Source of the DNA: Verrucomicrobiaceae bacterium
GTDB lineage: Bacteria > Verrucomicrobiota > Verrucomicrobiae > Verrucomicrobiales > Akkermansiaceae
NCBI GenBank assembly: GCA_947372405.1
Contig: CANBTO010000402.1
Location: 1 to 5,308, forward strand
DNA: 5,308 nt
Direction of reading: 5' to 3'
Part shown: positions 1 to 5,308 of the stretch, piece after piece
Position numbering within the stretch: position 1 is the first letter of the stretch
Layout: every line of letters begins with the position of its first letter
Position numbers and translations under genes: made by a program
The notes under the pieces: model-generated
The model's database searches: none
Told to the model about the DNA's origin: nothing
What the model saw: the letters and a program-made list of their open reading frames with translations, nothing else

Positions 1-2
1 AT

Positions 3-572
3 ACCACGCTGCGCCTTGCAGTAAATCTTTACGGTGCACCGCCCCTGTCGGGCAAAGAGTTTACCGAATACCGTGCCAAAACAAATTGTGAAACCATCGT
101 CGGCATGGGCTTGGTGATGCAGCTTCCCACGGGCGAGTATTACGATGACAAGCTGATCAATCTCGGCTCCAACCGCTTCACCATCACTCCCCAGTTCGGC
201 GTGGTTCACAACCAGGACAATTGGTCGATGGAACTCTCGACATCGGCCAATTTCTACACGACCAACGACGAGTTCTTCCATGGCGAGACCCAGAAGGAGG
301 ATTGTTACCTCGTCGGCCAGGGGCATTTGATCTACACCTTCCGCCCCGGGCTTTGGGTTGCCGCGAGTGCCGGTTATGGCTTCGGCGGGGAAACCACCAT
401 CGACGGAGTCCCGGCCGATGACCGCAAGGGCAATCTGGGCTGGGGCCTCAGTTTCGGCATCCCCGTCAATCGAGCCATGGGTTTCAAACTCTCCTACGTA
501 GGCATCCGCACGATGGAAGATACCGGCTCCGACAACGATACGTTCACCGTCGCATTTTCTGTAATGTGGTGA
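3..572 (+). CDS. Outer-membrane channel, Phenol_MetA_deg ('transporter') family, 3' part only
   Basis: The frame is open to the left edge, so only the last 189 residues are visible and the true start lies outside. I recognise the family from 'LYGAPPLSGKEF' near residue 9, 'PTGEYYDDKLINLGSNRF' just after position 125, 'TNDEFF', 'GQGHLIYTFRPGLWV' and 'GGETTIDGV', which fit the MetA-pathway-of-phenol-degradation family (Pfam PF13557 from memory). Members are usually about 270-320 residues, so perhaps a third is missing. Alternating polar and hydrophobic residues, Gly/Tyr-rich strands and a terminal Trp after 'FTVAFSVM' fit an outer-membrane beta-barrel with a C-terminal assembly signal. The family is thought to pass hydrophobic or aromatic compounds, but its substrate is generally unproven and is unknown here. 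The sulfatase follows after 285 nt; separate transcription is likely. No clear terminator follows the stop: a 5-bp TCCTG/CAGGA pair at 583-612 has a 20-nt loop and no T-run. Confidence 0.87.
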   Translation, partial: TTLRLAVNLYGAPPLSGKEFTEYRAKTNCETIVGMGLVMQLPTGEYYDDKLINLGSNRFTITPQFGVVHNQDNWSMELSTSANFYTTNDEFFHGETQKEDCYLVGQGHLIYTFRPGLWVAASAGYGFGGETTIDGVPADDRKGNLGWGLSFGIPVNRAMGFKLSYVGIRTMEDTGSDNDTFTVAFSVMW

Positions 573-792
573 AAGACCCAAGTCCTGCGTCTCGTCATCG
601 ACAAAAACAGGATCGTCCCAACCATGCCAGCCCGCCATGAGCACACCCTCCGCCTTTCGCTAAATTTCCTGTTACCGACGCAGAAAAATTCTGGACCTTC
701 CCCCTGTAAAGCAGTCAAGTGACGCCAAAACAAATCCCTAACTGAAGTTGGCTCGTTCGGTTTGCAGGGACCTTGTAAAACCTGGAGTGCTC

Positions 793-805
793 ATTTCAAT
801 GAAAT
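793..805. repeat. Short palindrome ATTTCA-A-TGAAAT upstream of the sulfatase
   Basis: This is a perfect 6-bp inverted repeat around a single A, about 52 nt before the sulfatase ATG. It lies in the 573-857 gap, where I see no supported gene and no convincing promoter with well-spaced -35 and -10 boxes. It could be an operator half-site pair, but short A/T-rich palindromes also occur by chance. Confidence 0.35.
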
Positions 806-821
806 CAACAATTCCCGGATC

Positions 822-838
822 ATTCCAAATTGTGGAAT
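822..838. repeat. Short hairpin ATTCCA-N5-TGGAAT before the sulfatase start
   Basis: Six perfect base pairs close a 5-nt loop (AATTG), ending 19 nt before the sulfatase ATG. In the transcript it would form a small hairpin just upstream of the start codon; in DNA it could be an operator. It sits 16 nt after the other palindrome. No known operator is recognised, so a regulatory role is inference only. Confidence 0.35.
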
Positions 839-857
839 ACCAGACACATCAAAAACC

Positions 858-3287
858 ATGAAAACCAAAACCATACTCGCCGCCATCAGCCTCGTGCTGG
901 TCGCCGCCATTGCCCCGCGGGCTTCGGCGCAGGCCCCCGAGATGAAACTCGACCGCACCTCGCTGCCGATCTCCGAACCGGACTACCCGCGCAGCACGGT
1001 GCTCGATGCCCGCGATGCCAAAGCCCCGCCGCGTTTCGAGATCAAGGCACCAGCGGGCGCGCCGAACGTGCTCATCGTACTGGTGGACGATATGGGCTTT
1101 GGCATGCCAAGCGCCTTCGGCGGACCGGTGCGGATGCCTTCGGCGGACCGCCTCGCCAGCCAGGGACTGCGTTACAACCAGTTCCACACCACCGCGCTCT
1201 GTTCGCCCACGCGCACGGCGCTTCTATCAGGCCGCAACCACCACATGAACAACATGGGCAGCATCACGGAAACCGCCACCGGCTTTCCGGGCAACACCGG
1301 CCAGCGGCCCGCCTCCGTCGCGCCGCTCGCCGAGATGCTGCGCCTGAATGGCTACAGCACTTCCTTCTTCGGCAAGAACCACGAAACGGCACCCTGGGAG
1401 GTCAGCGTCTCCGGCCCGACCGACCGCTGGCCGACGCGCTCGGGCTTCGACAAGTTCTACGGCTTCTTCGGCGGCGAGACCGACCAGTGGAATCCCACTC
1501 TCTACGACGGCATGGCCCGGGTCCCCACGCCGCACTACCCCGGCTACAATTTCATGACCGACATGACCGACCAGGCCATTTCCTGGATGAAGTTCCAGAA
1601 GGCGCTCACCCCGGACAAGCCCTTCTTCATGTATTTCGCACCGGGTGCCACCCACGCACCGCATCATGTGCCGAAGGAATGGATTGATAAAAACAAGGGC
1701 CGCTTCGATGGCGGCTGGGACAAGCTGCGGGAAGAGACGCTGGCACGGCAGATCGCGCTGGGCGTGGTGCCAAAAGGCACGAAGCTGGCCAACAAACCCG
1801 ATGGCATCAAGGATTGGGACAAGCTAACAGCCGACGAGCAGAAACTCTTCGCCCGGCAGATGGAAGTGTATTCCGCATTCGGCGAATACGCGGACAACGA
1901 GATCGGCCGCCTTTTCGATGCTGTTGCTGCGACCGGCGAACTGGAGAACACCCTCATCTTCTACATCCTCGGCGACAACGGCACCAGTGCCGAGGGCGGC
2001 ATGAGCGGGATGTTCAGCGAGATGACCTACTTCAACAACGTGCAGGAAACCGTGCAGGAGATGCTCAAGCACTACGATGAATGGGGCGGTCCGACGACTT
2101 ATCCGCACATGGCTGCAGGCTGGGCCGTCGCGGGCGATACGCCATTCATGTGGACCAAGCAGATGCCCTCCAACTACGGCGGCACTCGCAATGGCATGAT
2201 CGTCTCCTGGCCCAAGGGCATCAAAGCCACCAACCAGGTGCGCTCGCAGTGGCACCATGTCATCGACGTGGCCCCCACCGTGCTCGAAGCCGCCAGCCTG
2301 CCGGAACCCAAGAGCGTCAACGGCACCGTCCAGTCGCCCATCGAAGGCGTGAGCATGGTTTACTCCTTCGGCAAGCCCGACGCGAAGAGCACGCACCAGA
2401 CCCAATATTTCGAGATTTTCGGCAACCGCGCCATCTACCACGACGGCTGGTTTGCCGGCACCGTCCACCGCGCTCCGTGGGAGAAAGTGCCCCGTCAGAA
2501 ACTCCAGCAGGACCCATGGGAACTCTACGACACGACCAAGGACTTCAGCCTGGCGAACGATCTGGCCAAGTCCAATCCGGCGAAGCTCAAGGAGCTGCAG
2601 GACATCTTCATGAGCGACGCTAGCAAGTATCGCGTGCTGCCGATTGATGACCGCCTGATGGAACGCATGATCGCGGAAACCGCCGGACGCCCCGATGTGA
2701 TGGGACACCGCACCTCGCTCACTCTATCAGAAGGCATGGGCGGCATGAGTGAAAACGTCTTCCTCAACCTGAAAAACCGCTCACACTCCATCACCGCAGA
2801 CGTGGAGATTCCCGCCGCTGGCGCGAATGGCGTCATCATCGCCCAGGCCGGGCGCTTCGGTGGCTGGAGCCTGTATCTAAAGGACGGCAAACCTACCTAT
2901 TGTTATAACTTCCTCGGACTCCAGGAATACAAGGTCGCAGCCCCCACTGCACTGGCCGCAGGCAAGGCGACCCTCCGCATGAACTTCGACTATGACGGGG
3001 GCGGCGCTGGCAAGGGCGGCATGGCCACCCTCCTCGTCAACGGCAATAAGGTCGCCACCGGCCGCATCGAACGCACGCAGATGGCCATCTTCTCCGCCGA
3101 CGAGACGGCGGGCGTCGGGGTGGATGACGCCACGCCGGTCACGACGGATTACCCGGAGCGCGACAATGCCTTCACCGGCAGGATCCTCAAAGTCACTTTG
3201 GACGTGAAACCCGTCGGAGCCGCGGTCAAAGCCGAGGCGGATGCGGCCAAGCAGGAGAGTGAAATCAAGAAAGCCATGTCCAACTGA
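858..3287 (+). CDS. Exported type I sulfatase (arylsulfatase-like, formylglycine-dependent)
   Basis: This 809-residue protein hydrolyses a sulfate ester, probably in the periplasm or outside the cell. A signal peptide is clear: Lys-rich start, hydrophobic core at 6-19, likely cut after Ala-Ser-Ala24. Active-site residues seen: metal ligands Asp77-Asp78 in 'VLVDDMG'; Cys115 in 'CSPTRTALLSG', the residue oxidised to formylglycine, with Arg119; Lys173 and His175 in 'GKNHE'; His266 in 'GATHAPHH'; Asp373-Asn374 in 'LGDNG'; Lys434 in 'WTKQ'. The catalytic domain spans roughly 65-600. A beta-sandwich domain at about 635-785 ('KNRSHSITADVEIP', 'GRFGGWSLYLKDGK') and the length are typical of the large AslA/COG3119 arylsulfatase clade, which I recall as SulfAtlas S1_4. 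A Lys/Ala/Glu-rich tail ends the protein. The reading frame stays open upstream to a TTG at 762, but the ATG at 858 is chosen because it begins the signal peptide. No Shine-Dalgarno sequence is seen. The substrate cannot be told, and no activating enzyme is in the window. Confidence 0.96.
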   Translation: MKTKTILAAISLVLVAAIAPRASAQAPEMKLDRTSLPISEPDYPRSTVLDARDAKAPPRFEIKAPAGAPNVLIVLVDDMGFGMPSAFGGPVRMPSADRLASQGLRYNQFHTTALCSPTRTALLSGRNHHMNNMGSITETATGFPGNTGQRPASVAPLAEMLRLNGYSTSFFGKNHETAPWEVSVSGPTDRWPTRSGFDKFYGFFGGETDQWNPTLYDGMARVPTPHYPGYNFMTDMTDQAISWMKFQKALTPDKPFFMYFAPGATHAPHHVPKEWIDKNKGRFDGGWDKLREETLARQIALGVVPKGTKLANKPDGIKDWDKLTADEQKLFARQMEVYSAFGEYADNEIGRLFDAVAATGELENTLIFYILGDNGTSAEGGMSGMFSEMTYFNNVQETVQEMLKHYDEWGGPTTYPHMAAGWAVAGDTPFMWTKQMPSNYGGTRNGMIVSWPKGIKATNQVRSQWHHVIDVAPTVLEAASLPEPKSVNGTVQSPIEGVSMVYSFGKPDAKSTHQTQYFEIFGNRAIYHDGWFAGTVHRAPWEKVPRQKLQQDPWELYDTTKDFSLANDLAKSNPAKLKELQDIFMSDASKYRVLPIDDRLMERMIAETAGRPDVMGHRTSLTLSEGMGGMSENVFLNLKNRSHSITADVEIPAAGANGVIIAQAGRFGGWSLYLKDGKPTYCYNFLGLQEYKVAAPTALAAGKATLRMNFDYDGGGAGKGGMATLLVNGNKVATGRIERTQMAIFSADETAGVGVDDATPVTTDYPERDNAFTGRILKVTLDVKPVGAAVKAEADAAKQESEIKKAMSN

Positions 3288-3329
3288 TCGCTTGATTCCG
3301 AAAGCCTTTATCCCGAAAAACAAAATTGA

Positions 3330-3425
3330 ACCACTGATTACACGGATTTACACGGATGATGAAGAGGTTGTGGATTTAATTGATTAAACCGATTGGTGAA
3401 GTCTGAAATCCGCGTAATCCGTGGT
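3330..3425. repeat. Interspersed inverted repeat ('GATTACACGGATTT' type)
   Basis: The arms 3330-3349 and 3406-3425 are inverted copies matching at 18 of 20 positions (left ACCACTGATTACACGGATTT; the right arm read on the - strand differs only by G for T and G for A). Just inside the left arm the unit recurs with an 11-bp period: 'TTACACGGAT' at 3338-3347 and 3348-3357 region. The central part holds a smaller hairpin at 3372-3390 (GGATTTAAT / ATTAAACC, one bulged A). It lies in the 276-nt gap between the sulfatase and the barrel gene, where no gene is supported. I recall near-identical 'CCACGGATTACACGGATT' segments scattered through many environmental genomes, including Verrucomicrobiota, so this is probably a REP/MITE-like element without a coding region. 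A structural or terminator-like role in the transcript is possible, although no T-run follows the right arm. Confidence 0.75.
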
Positions 3426-3563
3426 CGAATTCTAACAAACCATCCAAGCAACTTCGGAATTCGGGTTTATTTCTCACGGGAGCCAGCCAGGGAAACGAGG
3501 CATCATCCGTTTGACATCCATTCCTATTCCGTTGTTTCCTTCTATAAACCATCACCAAACCAC

Positions 3564-4340
3564 ATGAAAACCAAACACCACATCCTATCCGCCCTCATCC
3601 TCGGTAGCGCCTCCGCATTCGCAGGAACCGCCTCATCACCCTGTGAAACGATCGCACCCGCCGCGCCAGCCTCGGAGTGGACCGTGAACATGACCCTCTA
3701 TGGATGGGCGGAGGGCTTGAACGGTGACGTTGGCATTCTCAACCGTACCGCTCCTGTGGACATCAATTTCAGCGACATTCTGTCCAATCTCGACATGGCC
3801 GCCATGGGTGCCGTCGAGGTATCGCATGGCCGCTGGAGTTTCATTGCGGACATGACCTATGCGGACCTCAGCGATTCCGCCACCGGCCGCTTCGGCGGCA
3901 GGGCCAACGTCGATCTCCAACAGTTTATCGGCAATTTTGTCGCCACCTATGAAATTGCGGAAACGGACTCGATAAAATTCGACGTCTATGCCGGAACCCG
4001 CGTGAACTATATCAACACGGACCTCAAGCTCACCGGCCCGAGAGGCAGGGTGCTGATCGACGACTCCGCTGATGACGCATGGGTGGACCCGATCATCGGT
4101 GCCCGCTTCAAGGCGGAACTGCCGCACAACTTCTACTTCACCGCGCTCGGTGACGTGGGTGGCTTTGGTGTCGGATCCGATTTCACATGGCAGGCAATGG
4201 GAGGCATCGGCTACCACATCAACGCCAACAGCTCGGTCATGCTCGGCTATCGCGCGATCGGCACCGATTACAAGAACGGCGGCTTCACCTACGACATCAC
4301 CGCGAGCGGTGCGATGCTGGCTTACAGCTACAAGTTCTAA
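3564..4340 (+). CDS. Small outer-membrane beta-barrel protein
   Basis: The product is 258 residues. A signal peptide is seen (Lys-rich start, hydrophobic core 8-18, probable cut after Ala-Phe-Ala20), followed by a short Ala/Pro linker and a barrel beginning near Trp39. Typical barrel features are 'LYGWAEGLNGDVGI' (45-59), 'PVDINFSDILSNLDMAAMGAVE' region (64-85), 'GRWSFIADMTYADLSD' (89-104), 'GVGSDFTWQAMGGIGYHI' region (202-219), 'LGYRAIGTDY' (227-236) and a final 'YSYKF' with the terminal Phe used in barrel assembly. I recall unnamed proteins with the same plan in many Gram-negative bacteria; no transported substrate is established. About 8-10 strands would fit the length. The frame extends upstream to a TTG at 3393, but the signal peptide fixes the ATG at 3564. 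It is probably the first gene of an operon, with the next start 17 nt after its stop. Its first 12 bases equal those of the sulfatase gene. Confidence 0.88.
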   Translation: MKTKHHILSALILGSASAFAGTASSPCETIAPAAPASEWTVNMTLYGWAEGLNGDVGILNRTAPVDINFSDILSNLDMAAMGAVEVSHGRWSFIADMTYADLSDSATGRFGGRANVDLQQFIGNFVATYEIAETDSIKFDVYAGTRVNYINTDLKLTGPRGRVLIDDSADDAWVDPIIGARFKAELPHNFYFTALGDVGGFGVGSDFTWQAMGGIGYHINANSSVMLGYRAIGTDYKNGGFTYDITASGAMLAYSYKF

Positions 4341-4357
4341 CAAACACGTCACCGGCC

Positions 4358-5011
4358 ATGGATGACAACGAAACCACCGACCAACCGGCGACGCCCGAGC
4401 CCAAGAGGCGCTGGTTCGAGCCCACCACCGCCATCCTCATGGCGGTTGCGTCGCTGGGATCGGCTTGGTGCTCCTACCAGAGCTCGCGCTGGAGCGGACA
4501 GAGCGGCAACCTGGGCACGCTGGCCGATGAACTTGAGCGCCGGGCCATCGCCATGCATCTGGAATCCCAGCAGGTCCAGACCGCTCAAATCCGCATCTTC
4601 ACGGAGTTGGTGGACGCCCGCCTGGAGGGCAAGGACAAGATCACGAAGTTCTACGAGGCCCGCATCGGCGGCGAATTCAAGCCAGCCTATGAAAAATGGC
4701 TGGCGCTCAAGCCATTCGATGACCCTGCGGCGCCGCCCCATCCGTTTGTTCCCGGCATCTATGCCCCGCGATTTGAACAGGACATCCGGGACGCCCATGC
4801 CGGCTCCTTGAAGAATTTCGCGCTTTCCAACGTCGCCGGCAGCAATGCCAGCGGCTACCTGGGCAACACCGTCACCTTTGCGACCGTGCTGTTTTTCGCC
4901 GGCACGGCGGGAAAATTCGACCAGCGCCATGTGAGGCAGTACTCGCTGGTCTTCGCGATTGTAATGTTCCTTTACGCGGTCGTTCGAATCGCCATGCTTC
5001 CGGTTGTCTGA
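4358..5011 (+). CDS. Conserved protein of unknown function with three predicted membrane segments
   Basis: The product is 217 residues. An acidic, Pro-rich N-terminus (1-15) and 'PKRRWF' precede membrane segment 1 at about 22-40 ('TTAILMAVASLGSAWCSY'), followed at once by 'QSSRWSGQSG'. A soluble, mostly helical part (about 50-165) holds 'FKPAYEKWLALKPFDDP' and the Pro/His stretch 'APPHPFVPGIY'. Segments 2 (about 168-184, 'ATVLFFAGTAGKF') and 3 (about 194-215) are close together near the end, joined by a charged loop 'DQRHVRQ'. By the positive-inside rule the N-terminus and this loop would be cytoplasmic and the central part periplasmic. I recall unnamed proteins with this same order ('SYxSSRWSG', 'KPxxPHPF', 'FFAG..GKF') but no function. 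The start at 4358 is the ATG after the barrel gene stop; an upstream extension would overlap that gene and encode Arg/His-rich shadow sequence. No Shine-Dalgarno sequence is seen. Tight spacing on both sides suggests co-transcription. Confidence 0.85.
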   Translation: MDDNETTDQPATPEPKRRWFEPTTAILMAVASLGSAWCSYQSSRWSGQSGNLGTLADELERRAIAMHLESQQVQTAQIRIFTELVDARLEGKDKITKFYEARIGGEFKPAYEKWLALKPFDDPAAPPHPFVPGIYAPRFEQDIRDAHAGSLKNFALSNVAGSNASGYLGNTVTFATVLFFAGTAGKFDQRHVRQYSLVFAIVMFLYAVVRIAMLPVV

Positions 5012-5020
5012 ATTTCATCC

Positions 5021-5308
5021 ATGAATCCGAAACCCCTGCTCTGCCTGTGGATCGCGCTCGCTGCCAGCTCATGTGTCAACACGCAGCTGCCACCGGAAAC
5101 CACCACATCCCACGCCGCCGACCTGAGCCTGAAACAAGCGGAGGTGAAAACCACGCCCGCGGAACAACGCGCAGCACTCTATCTGGACTCCGCCGCGAAG
5201 GCGGAGAAGCTGTTAGGCTCCCCACAGTCCGGAGAGGAGGCAAGGCGGATTTACAACCAGGCCGCCACAGAGCTCACTGTGCTGCTCCGCTCCTCAGGCA
5301 ACGGTGCC
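5021..5308 (+). CDS. Probable lipoprotein, N-terminal part only
   Basis: The first 96 residues are visible and the frame is open at the right edge. The N-terminus has a short hydrophobic core at about 6-16 ending in 'LAASSC', so Cys18 is a likely lipid-attachment site. The lipobox is not perfect (Ala at -3 instead of Leu), so ordinary secretion is possible. After a Thr/Pro linker, residues about 45-92 look like two amphipathic helices: 'PAEQRAALYLDSAAKAEKLL' and 'EEARRIYNQAATELTVLLR'. The helix pair resembles the start of some large exported alpha/beta-hydrolase-like proteins as I remember them, but no catalytic motif is within view, so no function is assigned. The ATG lies 9 nt after the stop of the preceding membrane-protein gene, so it is probably the third gene of the same operon. 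No Shine-Dalgarno sequence is seen. Confidence 0.78.
   Translation, partial: MNPKPLLCLWIALAASSCVNTQLPPETTTSHAADLSLKQAEVKTTPAEQRAALYLDSAAKAEKLLGSPQSGEEARRIYNQAATELTVLLRSSGNGA

Noticed and set aside
494..733. Small - strand frame spanning the end of the channel gene and the following gap
   Set aside because: It overlaps the C-terminal barrel strands of a recognised gene and shows no motif or credible start region.
693..779. Partial direct repeat GGACCTT...TGTAAA at 693-710 and 768-779
   Set aside because: The spacing between the two parts differs (5 extra bases versus a 1-base overlap) and flanking sequence does not match, so chance is the simpler reading.
1824..2708. Long open frame (294 codons) on the - strand inside the sulfatase gene
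   Set aside because: It lies wholly antisense to a gene with unmistakable sulfatase motifs, its translation is His/Gly/Val-rich with no recognisable domain, and such frames are common opposite G+C-rich coding sequence.
1995..2750. Repeated 'GGMSGM' / 'GMGGMSE' words in the sulfatase as an internal duplication
   Set aside because: The similarity is limited to a few Gly/Met/Ser residues, and both segments fit their own positions in the family pattern.
3511..3548. TTGACA (3511-3516) and TATAAA (3543-3548) as a promoter for the barrel gene
   Set aside because: The spacing is 26 bp, far from the 16-18 bp needed for a sigma-70 promoter, and neither box has a well-placed partner.
3624..3650. Cys27 of the barrel protein as a lipoprotein attachment site
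   Set aside because: The residues before it (Ala-Ser-Ser-Pro) do not form a lipobox and a normal signal-peptidase site precedes it at Ala-Phe-Ala20.
4349..4930. Open frame of 193 codons on the - strand opposite the three-segment membrane protein
   Set aside because: It is Arg/Gly-rich without domain features and mirrors a + strand gene with clear membrane segments and operon spacing.

Overview
The window is about 60% G+C by eye and densely coded on the + strand. It holds five same-strand genes, two of them cut by the window edges. The content (a secreted formylglycine sulfatase, small Gram-negative outer-membrane barrels, a probable lipoprotein), start codons without a Shine-Dalgarno sequence, and an interspersed inverted repeat of a type I associate with such genomes suggest a Gram-negative bacterium of the Planctomycetota-Verrucomicrobiota kind, perhaps Verrucomicrobiaceae. 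That placement is an inference and was not checked against any database.

Layout. (1) Positions 3-572 hold the C-terminal part of an outer-membrane channel of the Phenol_MetA_deg ('transporter') type. (2) Positions 573-857 are a non-coding gap with two small palindromes just before the next gene. (3) Positions 858-3287 hold a complete exported type I sulfatase of 809 residues, with the Cys-Ser-Pro-Thr-Arg formylglycine motif and a C-terminal beta-sandwich domain. (4) Positions 3288-3563 are a non-coding gap carrying an inverted repeat of about 96 bp built from variants of 'CCACGGATTACACGGATTT'. (5) Positions 3564-5308 look like one operon: a 258-residue outer-membrane beta-barrel protein, 17 nt later a 217-residue protein with three predicted membrane segments, and 9 nt later the start of a probable lipoprotein that runs off the window.

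How the genes may fit together. The sulfatase would act in the periplasm or at the cell surface, removing sulfate from an organic sulfate ester. The upstream channel and downstream barrel could let substrates or products cross the outer membrane. The three-segment membrane protein and the lipoprotein are tightly coupled to the barrel and may share its envelope role. No sulfatase-activating enzyme, sulfate transporter or regulator is visible, so activation must come from elsewhere in the genome.

I see no convincing new defence, mobile or RNA system here. The items most worth a second look are the interspersed repeat, the altered 'GK-N-HE' active-site motif of the sulfatase, and the barrel / three-segment membrane protein / lipoprotein operon.
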